Below, piece by piece: positions 33,589 to 43,018 of a stretch of DNA of 64,000 nt. Origin of the DNA: Paenibacillus alba (GTDB taxonomy: Bacteria > Bacillota > Bacilli > Paenibacillales > NBRC-103111); contig NZ_JABMKZ010000008.1 of the NCBI RefSeq assembly GCF_013204855.1, forward strand, positions 62,001 to 126,000. Direction: 5' to 3'. The notes beneath the pieces are model-generated. The model saw nothing but the letters and a program-made list of their open reading frames with translations. It was not told the DNA's origin and searched no databases. How positions within the stretch are numbered: the stretch's first letter is position 1; each line of letters starts with the position of its first letter. The translations under genes were made by a program, and so were the position numbers.

Positions 33589-34524
33589 CTATAAGTACGT
33601 ATACAGTCGATCGAATGCGACCGATCCTAGCAGAACGACAACGGCTGAAATGATCATCACCGTCACGACGGTTTTGAGTCGGAATACTTTGAGCAGCATC
33701 AATGTGCTTTTGATATCCAGCATGGCGCCAAATACGAGAAAAGCAAGCACGGAGCCCAAGCTGAAGTCGGGAATGAACGTAGCGCCAACGAATGCATCTG
33801 CAGTGGAACAAATGGAAAGCACATAGGCAAGTCCCATCATAAACAAATGCGGAGTCCAATCCCCGTCGCTTAATGTAAGAAGCCATTTTTTGCTGACGAT
33901 CGTTTGCAGCAAAGCTGTTACGGTAGCGCCTAGGACTAAAAATTTGCCTACATCAAACATTTCAATAGCAGCATGCTCCAACGTTTCATGCCATTTGTTG
34001 GTCCAAGCTGCTTTCGGTACCTTAGTGGGAAGTGGACGCTTGATGGTTTTCTTGCTTGAAACGACAGGTTCAAGACTGTTGTTCACCGGACTGCGGAGCG
34101 CAGAATCGCGAACTCCCCGAGCCGCCCACAACCCAATAAGAGCTGCTGCAGCGAAAGCCAGTACCATGCGGGAGACCGCCATCTGAGGCTGAGCCCGAAA
34201 AGCCACGAAAGTGGACGTAAACACGACTGGATTGATGATGGGTCCAGCCATCATAAACACGAGGCCGATATAAGGCGGCATGCCTTTGCGGATCAACCGG
34301 TGCACCACGGGGATGATTCCGCATTCGCAAAGCGGGAAGATGATGCCGAGCAAACAGCCGAAAAGGATGCCGGGAATCGTTTTCTTCGGTATCCATCGCT
34401 GTAGTGCCTGATCGCTTATGAATGTTTGCAGCAGGGCGGAAATGACGACGCCAAGCAATATAAAAGGAAACGACTCCAGTAAAATGCCGATAACCATGGT
34501 GCGAAAGTCGCTTAGAAAACTCAT
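33589..34524 (-). CDS. YcgR-type permease (DUF318/ArsP-like)
   Basis: A polytopic membrane protein with the family motif FPLCECGIIPVVHRLIRKG and a second block PIINPVVFTSTF. Relatives include SO_0444-type metal efflux proteins and ArsP; most YcgR proteins are uncharacterised. The start is the ATG at 34524, with GGAGGG 6 nt upstream; the longer in-frame start at 34554 would translate through that ribosome site. It heads the divergent two-gene operon opposite the phosphonate operon. Confidence 0.85.
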   Translation of the reverse strand: MSFLSDFRTMVIGILLESFPFILLGVVISALLQTFISDQALQRWIPKKTIPGILFGCLLGIIFPLCECGIIPVVHRLIRKGMPPYIGLVFMMAGPIINPVVFTSTFVAFRAQPQMAVSRMVLAFAAAALIGLWAARGVRDSALRSPVNNSLEPVVSSKKTIKRPLPTKVPKAAWTNKWHETLEHAAIEMFDVGKFLVLGATVTALLQTIVSKKWLLTLSDGDWTPHLFMMGLAYVLSICSTADAFVGATFIPDFSLGSVLAFLVFGAMLDIKSTLMLLKVFRLKTVVTVMIISAVVVLLGSVAFDRLYTYL

Positions 34525-34682
34525 AAAGCCGCCCTCCTTTAGAAAATGTAACATTCCACGAAAGTGTCTTTCGTTTGTTTGTTGTGTGTTTGGTTTGATG
34601 TTACCATTGAAATGTTAGTCCTACAACAACTAATCATTAAGAAATTGTAAATATTATTGAAAAATTTAATGAATTGTAATGT

Positions 34683-34700
34683 TTATGTAAACTTACATAA
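34683..34700. promoter_or_regulatory. Palindrome in the divergent intergenic region
   Basis: TTATGTAA-AC-TTACATAA is a perfect 8-bp inverted repeat, about 160 bp from the YcgR start and 95 bp before the phosphonate -35. The inner TGTAA/TTACA resembles GntR-type operators. The protein that binds it is unknown. Confidence 0.45.
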
Positions 34701-34762
34701 CAAAATTTAAGGGGTAAAGTCTTATTTTTTTAAAAAAATTAAAATAATCTATGAAAAACCCG

Positions 34763-34785
34763 AATTATGTCATGAATTATGACAT
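34763..34785. promoter_or_regulatory. Direct and inverted repeat upstream of the phosphonate promoter
   Basis: AATTATGTCAT and AATTATGACAT follow each other at a 12-bp step. The central ATGTCAT-GAATT-ATGACAT is also an inverted repeat. It ends 8 bp before the -35, a typical activator position. Confidence 0.45.
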
Positions 34786-34793
34786 TTAGATCA

Positions 34794-34822
34794 TTGACAC
34801 ACCACCAAACACAACTTATAAT
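34794..34822 (+). promoter_or_regulatory. Consensus sigma-A promoter of the phosphonate operon
   Basis: TTGACA (34794-34799), a spacer of exactly 17 bp, and TATAAT (34817-34822) match the consensus perfectly. Transcription should start near 34829, about 215 nt before the first gene. Confidence 0.88.
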
Positions 34823-34828
34823 TTGAGT

Positions 34829-34888
34829 ATAAAAACAACCAAAAGAAACTAAAAACAATTTAAATTGTTTAAAAAATGTTGTTTTTAT
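34829..34888. promoter_or_regulatory. Nested inverted repeats at the transcription start (candidate repressor operator)
   Basis: The outer repeat ATAAAAACAAC (34829) / GTTGTTTTTAT (34878) encloses the perfect 18-bp palindrome AAACAATTTAAATTGTTT (34853-34870). All of it lies within about 60 bp downstream of the predicted start. A repressor here would block a very strong promoter. The DeoR-type regulator of the operon is the natural candidate. Confidence 0.55.
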
Positions 34889-35045
34889 GTTTGTTTCTGT
34901 GCTAAAACGATGCGGGGGGGATCTTTGATCGAAGGTCGATCAGTGAAACAGCAATTAGCACCCAGAGAATGCAAAATGAACGTAGAGAGAAGAGCGTGTG
35001 ATGTATCGGAAGGGACAAATTCTAACCAGGAGAGGAAGCGGAACA

Positions 35046-36143
35046 ATGAAAAAATTAACTGGAAGTCTAATCGTTATTGCTACATTGGTATCTTTATTAA
35101 CGGCATGCGGCCAATCTACAACCAGCAATGAGACAACATCCGGAGTTGCCGCAAGTCCAGCAGGAACTGGGAGTTTGGATACAACCAGTAAGGAATTGAC
35201 CGTGTATACGGCGCTGGAAGACGATATTATCAAGAACTATCTGACTAGTTACAAAGCGAAGTATCCGGACATCAAACTTAACATTGTCCGAGATTCGACA
35301 GGTGTCATCACAGCCAAGCTGCTGGCCGAGAAAGATAATCCGCAAGCAGACGTTGTTTGGGGGGTAGCCGCAACAAGCCTGCTGGTGCTTGATCAGAATA
35401 ATCAATTGGAGCCATATGCTCCGCAGGGGGTGGAACGTATACTTCCTGAATTTAAAGATAAAAATGTACCCGCGCATTGGGTAGGCATTGATGCTTGGGA
35501 AACAGCTTTCATTGTTAACAAAACAGAGATGGATAAACGTAAATTGCCTATTCCTGAATCTTATGCAGATTTAATTAAACCGGAATATAAAGGTCTCATT
35601 ACGATGCCGAACCCATCTTCCTCAGGAACAGGCTTCCTGACCGTATCCGGACTCATTCAATTGGATGGCAAAGACAAAGCTTGGGACTACATGAACAAAC
35701 TGCACGATAATATCGGCATGTATGTTCACTCCGGATCGAAACCTGCTAAATTGGCTGGCACCGGCGAGTACCCGATTGGTATTTCTTTCGGATATCGCGG
35801 GTTGCAAGAGAAAAAGAACGGTTCCCCGGTTGAAGTCGTATTTCCCAAAGAAGGCTCTGGATGGGACGTAGAAGCCAATGCACTCATCAAGAAGAAAACA
35901 ATGAAACAAGCGTCACAGCAGTTCCTGGATTGGGCTATTACGGACGAAGCCATGCTGGAATACAACAAAAACTATGCGATCTTGGCTATCAAAACAGACG
36001 CTTCCAAACTTCCGGAAGGTTACAAAGTGGACCCGCTTAAACAATTAATCAAAAACGATTTGAATGAAACTGCAAAAAATCGTGAAAGTATTTTGGCTGA
36101 ATGGGATAAACGTTACAACACGAAGAGCGAGCCAAAAAAATAG
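35046..36143 (+). CDS. phnS: 2-aminoethylphosphonate ABC importer binding lipoprotein (PhnS type)
   Basis: A lipoprotein signal with lipobox LLTAC (C21) precedes a periplasmic-binding fold of the Fe(III)/AEP group ([53 protein letters not shown]). It should capture 2-aminoethylphosphonate outside the membrane. The assignment to AEP rather than iron comes mainly from context: ATPase, fused permease, PhnX and PhnW follow in order. The ATG follows AGAGGAAGCGG; a start at 34998 would add a non-signal extension and is rejected. Confidence 0.88.
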   Translation: MKKLTGSLIVIATLVSLLTACGQSTTSNETTSGVAASPAGTGSLDTTSKELTVYTALEDDIIKNYLTSYKAKYPDIKLNIVRDSTGVITAKLLAEKDNPQADVVWGVAATSLLVLDQNNQLEPYAPQGVERILPEFKDKNVPAHWVGIDAWETAFIVNKTEMDKRKLPIPESYADLIKPEYKGLITMPNPSSSGTGFLTVSGLIQLDGKDKAWDYMNKLHDNIGMYVHSGSKPAKLAGTGEYPIGISFGYRGLQEKKNGSPVEVVFPKEGSGWDVEANALIKKKTMKQASQQFLDWAITDEAMLEYNKNYAILAIKTDASKLPEGYKVDPLKQLIKNDLNETAKNRESILAEWDKRYNTKSEPKK

Positions 36144-36157
36144 TCAAGCGAGTATCC

Positions 36158-36202
36158 GGAAGCGGCTGATTCCTGGCCCTGTCGCGGTTAGCAGCCGCTT
36201 CC
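36158..36202 (+). other. Intra-operon hairpin
   Basis: GGAAGCGGCTG/CAGCCGCTTCC is a perfect 11-bp stem between the binding-protein and ATPase genes, followed by a broken T tract. Such hairpins often raise the level of binding-protein mRNA relative to the rest of the operon. Confidence 0.6.
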
Positions 36203-36231
36203 TTCTTATTCTAAGTTCAAGGAGGCATCTT

Positions 36232-37269
36232 ATGCCAGAAGCCTATTTATCCATTCAAGGTGTGAACAAAACATTTGATTCCTTTACAGCGCTTAGAGAA
36301 ATAAATGTCGATATTCAAAAAAATGAGTTCATTTGCTTGCTTGGTCCAAGCGGCTGCGGCAAAACAACATTGCTGCGCATTATCGCGGGTCTTGAGAAAC
36401 CGACGCGCGGGCGAGTAATGGTTGGAGGCAAGGACATTACGGCTTTGCCGCCATCCAAACGAAACTTCGGGATGGTCTTTCAATCCTACGCCTTATTTCC
36501 GAATTTAACCGCTAATCAGAATGTGGCCTACGGACTGCAAGGAAGAAAATTGTCGCAGAAGGAAATCGCCGATAAGGTAAGCGAAGCGCTGTCGCTGGTC
36601 GATCTGCTGCACTTGAAAGACCGCTTTCCTGCACAGCTTTCGGGCGGACAGCAGCAGCGGATTGCACTTGCCAGAGCATTCGTCTTATCACCAGATTTCC
36701 TTTTGCTTGATGAACCGCTATCGGCGCTGGATGCCAAAGTGAGGGCTAAGCTGCGCGAAGAAATTTGTAATTTGCAAAAGAAGCTGGGTATTACAACGAT
36801 TATGGTTACCCATGATCAAGAAGAGGCTTTAACCATGGCCGATCGGATTGTTGTTATGAATAATGCTGAAATTATGCAAGTTGGATCTCCCCAGCAAGTG
36901 TATGATCAACCGGAGTCGCCATTTGTGGCTGATTTTATAGGGTCCATTAATTTCTTGGCTTATGGGACCCATAAAGGGAATGTTCCTCTTACCCATTTAG
37001 CTGTCAGGCCCGAGCACATTCGAATATCTTCTCCAGGTTCAGGCTTTCAAGCTGTCGTCAAGCATATGGAGTTCAGAGGTCCGTTCTATAGATTGCTTTT
37101 GCAGCCAATTCGCGAACTGAAGGAGATGATTGGCAATCAACTGCTCTCCGTGGATATATCCTCTGGGCATGCTCACAAACTTAACTTGATCAAGTTTGCC
37201 GAAGTTTCCGTTGAGTTTCCGCAAGATAAGGTGATTTCATTTAAGCCGGATGACGTGGTGACTGCGTGA
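36232..37269 (+). CDS. phnT: AEP ABC importer ATPase (PhnT type)
   Basis: All ABC ATPase motifs are present: Walker A GPSGCGKTT, Q-loop VFQSYALFPNLT, signature LSGGQQQR, Walker B LLLDEPLSALDA and the switch histidine in VTHDQEEA. A TOBE-like tail (about 250-345) gives it the shape of the polyamine/iron/AEP group. The ATG lies after AAGGAGG; a longer in-frame reading begins inside the previous gene and has no support. Its stop overlaps the permease start. Confidence 0.92.
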   Translation: MPEAYLSIQGVNKTFDSFTALREINVDIQKNEFICLLGPSGCGKTTLLRIIAGLEKPTRGRVMVGGKDITALPPSKRNFGMVFQSYALFPNLTANQNVAYGLQGRKLSQKEIADKVSEALSLVDLLHLKDRFPAQLSGGQQQRIALARAFVLSPDFLLLDEPLSALDAKVRAKLREEICNLQKKLGITTIMVTHDQEEALTMADRIVVMNNAEIMQVGSPQQVYDQPESPFVADFIGSINFLAYGTHKGNVPLTHLAVRPEHIRISSPGSGFQAVVKHMEFRGPFYRLLLQPIRELKEMIGNQLLSVDISSGHAHKLNLIKFAEVSVEFPQDKVISFKPDDVVTA

Positions 37270-38993
37270 TGGAGAAGCAAACTTCTGGCTGGACACCGCC
37301 TGTTCACCGAAACTGGGGAGAACTCATCAATCTGCAAAATTTCCTTATCGCCGCGCTTGTTATTACGTTGTCCACAACGACATTAGTGCCGCTCTGCTTA
37401 TTATTCAGTAAAGCTTTTTTCGACAAGAATGCTGAATTCATCGGGATATATAACTTCATCAAATATTTCACTACGCCTTCCTTGGCTCAATCGTTATGGA
37501 ATACGATATGGGTTTCTCTGCTCTCGACCGTTATTGCCGTCACGCTGGCCTTCCTGTATGCGTATGGGATTAGCCGGACAACTATTCGCGGCAAAGCCTA
37601 TTTGCACTATGTTGCGATGCTGCCGCTTTTTGAACCAACGATGATGCATGGCATCGCCCTGACGTATCTTTTTGGCAATCAAGGCATCGTGACAAAGGGA
37701 TTTTTCGGATTATTGCCAAGCGGTATCAGCATACCGATTTACGGTCCTGTAGGCATCGTCATTTCCGAGGTGATTTATTTGTTTCCGCAAGCATTTCTCA
37801 TTTTCATTACTGCGTTGTCCATCACAGATCAGCGCTTGTATGAAGCGGCGGAAACATTAGGCGCGAGCAAGACGAAAATGTTTCTCACAGTTACCCTGCC
37901 ATCGGTCAAATATGGATTAATAAGCGCGATTTTCGTTTGCTTCACGGCCTGTTTTACAGATTTCGGGGCGCCGCAAGCGATCGGAGGCAAATTCAACGTA
38001 TTGGCGACAGATATTTATAAGCAAGTCATCGGACAGCAAAATATGTCGATGGGCGCTACCGTTGGCATTTTGTTAACGATTCCCGCGATTATCGCCTTTG
38101 TGGTGGATCGAATGGTGGAACGAAAACAGCGGTCTATGCTTTCTTCCAAATCGACTCCCTATCGGATTAATGCAGGGAAAACCCGTGATACATTTTATCA
38201 ACTATTCGGCTGGATCATTTCTATCGCAATTCTCATTCCATTAGTTACGATTGTCTGTGCTTCCTTGATCAAAGTTTGGCCTTATAATTTAAGTTTCAGT
38301 TTCAAACATTATGATTTCTCCCATGTAGCAGGTTCCGGACTTGACCCGTTCTGGACTAGTTTACAGGTATCGTTCTTTACAGCAATAATCGGAACATTCA
38401 TCACCTTCTTATTCGCATATTTGATCGAGAAATCGCGTCATTTGAACGGCCTTAGGCAGATTGGCTATTTCCTGTCGGTACTGCCGCTTGCCCTGCCTGG
38501 TATGGTCATAGGTCTGGCCTACATTTTCTTCTTTAACAATCCGAACAATCCCTTGAATTGGATCTACGGAACGATGATCATCCTTGTGCTGGCTAATATT
38601 ACTCACTTCTATGGCGTGCCTTTCATCACAGCAACGACGGCGCTGAAGAAACTGGATAAAGAATTCGAACTCGTTGCAGAGTCGATGCGCGTACCCTTCT
38701 ACAAGACATTGCTGAAAGTTACGGTTCCGATGTGTTTGCCGGCAATTATTGAAATTGCCATGTACTTCTTCGTCAACTCGATGGTTACCGTTTCTGCCGT
38801 TGTGTTTCTGCGGTCTGCGGATTTGAACTTAGCTGCCGTAGCCTTGGTGAGCATGGAAGATGCAGGCGATGTCGCAGCGGCAGCAGCCATGGCGGTGCTC
38901 ATTGTGATTACGAACATTATCGTAAGACTGCTGTACACCCTCCTTTCGAAGAATGTAAGAAAGAAAACAGATGCTTGGCAAGTTCGCAAATAG
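37269..38993 (+). CDS. AEP ABC importer fused permease (PhnU-PhnV type)
   Basis: Two permease halves are joined in one chain of 574 residues with about 12 TM segments and two EAA loops (ETLGASKTKMFLTVTLPS and ESMRVPFYKTLLKVTVPM). Fused permeases of this length are the usual form in Firmicute AEP importers. ATG overlaps the upstream TGA by one base (ATGA), so translation is coupled. Confidence 0.92.
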   Translation: MEKQTSGWTPPVHRNWGELINLQNFLIAALVITLSTTTLVPLCLLFSKAFFDKNAEFIGIYNFIKYFTTPSLAQSLWNTIWVSLLSTVIAVTLAFLYAYGISRTTIRGKAYLHYVAMLPLFEPTMMHGIALTYLFGNQGIVTKGFFGLLPSGISIPIYGPVGIVISEVIYLFPQAFLIFITALSITDQRLYEAAETLGASKTKMFLTVTLPSVKYGLISAIFVCFTACFTDFGAPQAIGGKFNVLATDIYKQVIGQQNMSMGATVGILLTIPAIIAFVVDRMVERKQRSMLSSKSTPYRINAGKTRDTFYQLFGWIISIAILIPLVTIVCASLIKVWPYNLSFSFKHYDFSHVAGSGLDPFWTSLQVSFFTAIIGTFITFLFAYLIEKSRHLNGLRQIGYFLSVLPLALPGMVIGLAYIFFFNNPNNPLNWIYGTMIILVLANITHFYGVPFITATTALKKLDKEFELVAESMRVPFYKTLLKVTVPMCLPAIIEIAMYFFVNSMVTVSAVVFLRSADLNLAAVALVSMEDAGDVAAAAAMAVLIVITNIIVRLLYTLLSKNVRKKTDAWQVRK

Positions 38994-39042
38994 CCTTTGC
39001 TTTACTACTCATTTTGAAAGATGCACAAGGGGGTTGCCGTTC

Positions 39043-39828
39043 GTGTCATTAATCGGCGAAGAGCGTAAAGAGTATATCCTTAATCAGATCAATTCGGAAG
39101 GCAAAGTTACGACCAATGAGCTTGTGGAAGTACTCAGAGTATCTGCCGAGACCATACGCAGATATCTGGAGGATCTGGAAGAGGATAACAAGCTGAAGCG
39201 GGTCTACGGAGGTGCGGTGAAAATCAACCGTTCCCGGGAAGAGCCCTCGCATATGAACAGGGAAGTGCTGAATGCGGACGAAAAACGCAAAATAGGCAAA
39301 GCGGCTGCTGCACTCGTAGAGGATAATGAAGTGATTTTCATCGATGACGGCTCGACGACATTGCAGATGGTCGAACATTTGCTGGATAAGGAATATCTTA
39401 CGATTTTGACCAACTCCATTCCTGCGCTTTTTGCACTCATTGATTATAAAAACAGAGATCTCTACTCTGGAGAAATAATTTTCATCGGGGGCAAAGTGAG
39501 TTCGCTGCAATCCCGAGTTGTTGGCTCATTGGCTGAGTCCATGGTGGAGCATTTTTATGCAGACAAAGCGTTTATCTCCATCGACGGTATGATGATCGAC
39601 AAAGGGGTCACGTCGTTTGATGAAGAGCGCGGTCAACTAGCGAGGAAGATGATGGAGCACGCCAGAATGAACATTGTGGTTGCCGACCATTCCAAAATAG
39701 GTTTGGTGCAATTTTATAAAATGTCGGATTTGCAGGGAATCGATATCATTGTTAGTGGAGTTCCAGCACCGGATGATTGGAAAGCTGAATTAGAGCGTGT
39801 TTGTGCTCAGTGGATTGTATCCGAATAA
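39043..39828 (+). CDS. DeoR-family transcription regulator
   Basis: An N-terminal winged helix of DeoR type (ERKEYILNQINSEGKVTTNE, RVSAETIRRYLEDLEEDN, VYGGAV) and a DeoRC sugar-phosphate-isomerase-like effector domain (IFIDDGSTTLQM, FIGGKVSSLQSRVVGS, DGMMIDKGVTSFDEE, VADHSKIG). The GTG start has AAGGGGG 9 nt upstream. The effector is presumably a phosphonate-pathway or phospho-compound. It sits inside the operon it probably represses; a candidate operator overlies the operon's transcription start. Confidence 0.9.
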   Translation: MSLIGEERKEYILNQINSEGKVTTNELVEVLRVSAETIRRYLEDLEEDNKLKRVYGGAVKINRSREEPSHMNREVLNADEKRKIGKAAAALVEDNEVIFIDDGSTTLQMVEHLLDKEYLTILTNSIPALFALIDYKNRDLYSGEIIFIGGKVSSLQSRVVGSLAESMVEHFYADKAFISIDGMMIDKGVTSFDEERGQLARKMMEHARMNIVVADHSKIGLVQFYKMSDLQGIDIIVSGVPAPDDWKAELERVCAQWIVSE

Positions 39829-39859
39829 CAATATTTTATGAACTGTGAGAGGGATGGTT

Positions 39860-40678
39860 ATGATGGCGAAAAATGTTGAAGGTCAAATTCAAGCCGTTAT
39901 TTTTGATTGGGCAGGTACGATGGTTGATTTCGGGTGTTTCGCGCCTTTGGAAGTGTTTCTGCGGATTTTTGAGAAGCGGGGCATTGCCATTACCGCTGAA
40001 GAAGCGCGTGGGCCGATGGGGTTATTAAAGTGGGATCATATCCAAACGTTGTGCGGCATACCGCGAATCGCGCAGTTATGGAAGGACAAATTCGGGACTC
40101 TGCCGACAGATGCTGATGTGGATGACTTGTATGCTGATTTTGAGCCCATGCTTTTTGAAATTTTACCGCAGTACACGGATCCGATTCCTGGTGCTCTGGA
40201 TTTGGTGAAGGAGCTGCGGGCAAGAGGGCTGAAAATAGGCTCAACAACCGGATATACAAGAGAAATGATGGATATTGTGAGTCGGGAAGCCAAACGGAAA
40301 GGATATGAGCCGGATTCCTTGGTGACTCCTTCTGAAGTGAGAGCGGGGAGACCTCATCCTTGGATGTGCTACATAAATGCCATGAATTTAGGCGTCTATC
40401 CGTTTAAGGCGATTGTCAAAGTTGGCGATACGATCAGCGATATTCAGGAAGGTGTCAATGCAGGCGCATGGAGTGTCGGTGTCGTGAAAGGCGGAAGCGA
40501 ACTTGGCCTTACCGAGGAGGAAGTAAAAACGCTGCCAGCTGAAGAACTGAAAGAGAAAATGGCTGTCGTTGAGAAACGTTTCTTTCAAGCCGGAGCTCAT
40601 TACGTAATCCCGACAATAGGCGATCTTGTGCATGTCATTGATGATATTAACGAGCGTATGACTGGAGGCAACGAATAG
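39860..40678 (+). CDS. phnX: Phosphonoacetaldehyde hydrolase
   Basis: PhnX splits phosphonoacetaldehyde into acetaldehyde and phosphate through a Schiff base. The HAD nucleophile is D16 in FDWAGTMVDFGCFAP and the Schiff-base lysine is K57 in MGLLKWDH; their spacing of 41 equals that of the Bacillus cereus enzyme (D12/K53). TTGYTREMM, GRPHPWMCY and VKVGDTISD are also family-typical. Mg2+ is needed. Start at 39860 or 39863 (both after GAGAGGG); I prefer the former by spacing. Confidence 0.96.
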   Translation: MMAKNVEGQIQAVIFDWAGTMVDFGCFAPLEVFLRIFEKRGIAITAEEARGPMGLLKWDHIQTLCGIPRIAQLWKDKFGTLPTDADVDDLYADFEPMLFEILPQYTDPIPGALDLVKELRARGLKIGSTTGYTREMMDIVSREAKRKGYEPDSLVTPSEVRAGRPHPWMCYINAMNLGVYPFKAIVKVGDTISDIQEGVNAGAWSVGVVKGGSELGLTEEEVKTLPAEELKEKMAVVEKRFFQAGAHYVIPTIGDLVHVIDDINERMTGGNE

Positions 40679-40705
40679 ATGAACAGGGCGAAGGAGAGTA
40701 CAACG

Positions 40706-41821
40706 ATGAATATTGAGCTGATTGAAGACAATCCTTATTTACTTCTGACTCCCGGACCGCTTTCCACAAGTAAAAGGGTAAAAGCGGCCATGCTGAAAGA
40801 CTGGTGTACATGGGATGATGACTATAATCGAATTGTCCAGGATATACGCGCGAGGCTTGTACAATTAGCAACCAAGGAGACTTCGCTATATAGCTCCGTT
40901 CTGATGCAAGGCAGCGGGTCATTTTGCGTAGAAGCTGTCGTCGGAAGCGTTATTCCGCAGAATGGCAAGATTCTCGTCATGGCCAATGGCGCCTATGGTC
41001 AGCGGATGGCTCATATGGCCAAAATGCTGAACATTCCGCTTGTCCTCTTGGATAACGGAGAGGTTGCTCCTCCGGATTTGAATCAATTGGAAATCATTTT
41101 GCAAGAAGATGCGAATATTACGCACGTAGCAGTTGTTCATTGTGAAACGACGACAGGCATGTTAAACCCGATTGAAGCGGTAGGTCGGATAGCTAAAAAA
41201 TATAAAAAAACTTATATTGTGGATGCGATGAGCTCATTTGGCGGAATTCCGATGGATATGGCGGAACTGCAAATTGATTATCTGATCAGCAGCGCGAACA
41301 AGTGCATTCAAGGAGTTCCCGGATTCGGCTTTGTTATCGCCAAGATCGATGAGTTGACAAAGTGTGCAGGCTGGGCCCGCTCGCATTCCCTCGATTTGTT
41401 CGATCAATGGGACAAAATGGAGCATTATAACGGCAAATGGCGGTTCACCTCTCCAACTCATGTCGTCCGTGCATTCTATGAAGCTCTGAAAGAGCTGGCA
41501 GATGAAGGTGGCGTTATTGCTAGGTACAATCGATACAAAACAAGCCAGCGAGCACTTGTCAAAGGAATGAAAATGCTCGGTTTCGAGACGCTGCTGCCGG
41601 AGCAACTGCAATCGCCGATCATCACATCCTTCTTATATCCGGAAAGCGAAGCTTTCCAGTTCCAGACTTTATATGAGAAATTGAAGCGCAGAGGCTTTGT
41701 GATCTATCCGGGGAAAATTACGAATGCGAATACGTTTCGGATTGGCAACATCGGAGAAGTACAGGTAGACGATATGATTCGTCTTGTAGATGCGATACAG
41801 CAAGAAAAGTTTTGGACATAA
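40706..41821 (+). CDS. phnW: 2-aminoethylphosphonate-pyruvate transaminase
   Basis: PhnW moves the amino group of AEP to pyruvate, giving phosphonoacetaldehyde and alanine. It is a small class V PLP enzyme with [16 protein letters not shown] at the front, a CTWDDDYN block, the PLP aspartate in [11 protein letters not shown] and Schiff-base K199 in [12 protein letters not shown]. Its product feeds PhnX, encoded just upstream. The ATG at 40706 has AAGGAGAG 9 nt before it; an ATG at 40679 is possible. Confidence 0.96.
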   Translation: MNIELIEDNPYLLLTPGPLSTSKRVKAAMLKDWCTWDDDYNRIVQDIRARLVQLATKETSLYSSVLMQGSGSFCVEAVVGSVIPQNGKILVMANGAYGQRMAHMAKMLNIPLVLLDNGEVAPPDLNQLEIILQEDANITHVAVVHCETTTGMLNPIEAVGRIAKKYKKTYIVDAMSSFGGIPMDMAELQIDYLISSANKCIQGVPGFGFVIAKIDELTKCAGWARSHSLDLFDQWDKMEHYNGKWRFTSPTHVVRAFYEALKELADEGGVIARYNRYKTSQRALVKGMKMLGFETLLPEQLQSPIITSFLYPESEAFQFQTLYEKLKRRGFVIYPGKITNANTFRIGNIGEVQVDDMIRLVDAIQQEKFWT

Positions 41822-41840
41822 CCAAGGGGGATGAATGAGC

Positions 41841-42974
41841 ATGATTATTGGCGTACCCAAAGAAATTAAAAACAATGAGAATCGAGTTGGCATTACACCT
41901 GCGGGTGTTGCCACTTTTAAACAGTATGGGCATGAGGTTTGGATTGAAGCGGGCGCTGGTTGGGGAAGCGGTTTCGTAAACGAAGATTATATCGCAGCAG
42001 GTGCGAAAATAGTCCCCTTTGCAGCGGAAGCTTGGTCGGCTGAGATGGTTCTTAAAGTAAAGGAACCGCTTGAAGACGAGTACGTGTATTTTCGGGAAGG
42101 ATTAATTCTGTTTACTTATTTGCATCTTGCCGCAGAATCCGAATTGACCCGTGCGTTAACGGAAAAGAAAGTGATAGCCATCGCTTATGAAACGATTCAA
42201 TTAAGCAATGGATCGCTTCCGCTCCTGACGCCGATGAGTGAAGTCGCCGGCCGGATGTCCATTCAAATCGGTGCCCAATTCCTCGAGAAGTCCAAAGGAG
42301 GAAAAGGGATTCTGCTTGGCGGTGTTCCGGGCGTAGCGCCAGCTGAAGTCGTCATTATCGGCGGCGGCGTGGTCGGAACGCAAGCGGCCAAAATGGCCAT
42401 TGGCTTAGGTGCAAGCGTGACGCTGCTGGATGTTAATGCAGAGCGGCTGCGCCAGCTGGATGACCAATTTCAGGGACGTCTGCGCACGCTAATGTCGCAT
42501 AGCAGCAATATTGCGGAGGCAGTTAAGAAAGCGGATCTGCTGATCGGCGCCGTCTTGATTCCGGGCAGCCGAGCACCGCGACTTGTGACTGAAGCTGTTG
42601 TGAAAACGATGAAACCTGGTTCGGTTATCGTGGATGTAGCTATTGATCAAGGCGGCTCGATTGAAACGATTGACCGGATTACAACGCACAGCAACCCAAC
42701 ATATGTGAAGCACGGCGTTGTGCATTATGCGGTTGCCAACATGCCTGGAGCGGTTGCACAGACATCAACAGTTGCATTAACGAACGTGACGATAGGCTAT
42801 GGCTTGCAAATTGCCAATAAAGGCTATCGATTAGCGGGATTGCTGCATCCAGACTTGGCAAAAGGTTTTAACACAATTGAAGGCAAAGTCACGTATAAAG
42901 CAGTTGCTGAAGCGCAGGGGTATCCCTATGTTGAGATTGATAGCGTATTAAACGATCTGTCCGTTTCCGTATAA
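41841..42974 (+). CDS. ald: Alanine dehydrogenase
   Basis: NAD-dependent oxidative deamination of L-alanine to pyruvate and ammonia. The N-terminus [20 protein letters not shown], the substrate-site block VKEPLEDEY with FTYLHLA, and the Rossmann motif [15 protein letters not shown] are diagnostic; length (377) is normal. In this operon it can recycle the alanine made by PhnW, restoring pyruvate and releasing N. The ATG at 41841 lies 10 nt after AAGGGGG; the one at 41835 is close to it. Confidence 0.95.
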   Translation: MIIGVPKEIKNNENRVGITPAGVATFKQYGHEVWIEAGAGWGSGFVNEDYIAAGAKIVPFAAEAWSAEMVLKVKEPLEDEYVYFREGLILFTYLHLAAESELTRALTEKKVIAIAYETIQLSNGSLPLLTPMSEVAGRMSIQIGAQFLEKSKGGKGILLGGVPGVAPAEVVIIGGGVVGTQAAKMAIGLGASVTLLDVNAERLRQLDDQFQGRLRTLMSHSSNIAEAVKKADLLIGAVLIPGSRAPRLVTEAVVKTMKPGSVIVDVAIDQGGSIETIDRITTHSNPTYVKHGVVHYAVANMPGAVAQTSTVALTNVTIGYGLQIANKGYRLAGLLHPDLAKGFNTIEGKVTYKAVAEAQGYPYVEIDSVLNDLSVSV

Positions 42975-43018
42975 AAAGCCTCGCCTGCTGCCAGAAACGA
43001 GAGGAGAGGAGATGTGCG

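Noticed and set aside
34641..34680. AT-rich sequence with TTGTAA/TATTATTG resembling a Zur box upstream of the YcgR gene
   Set aside because: The match to the TCGTAAT-N-ATTACGA pattern is poor and expected by chance in such AT-rich DNA.
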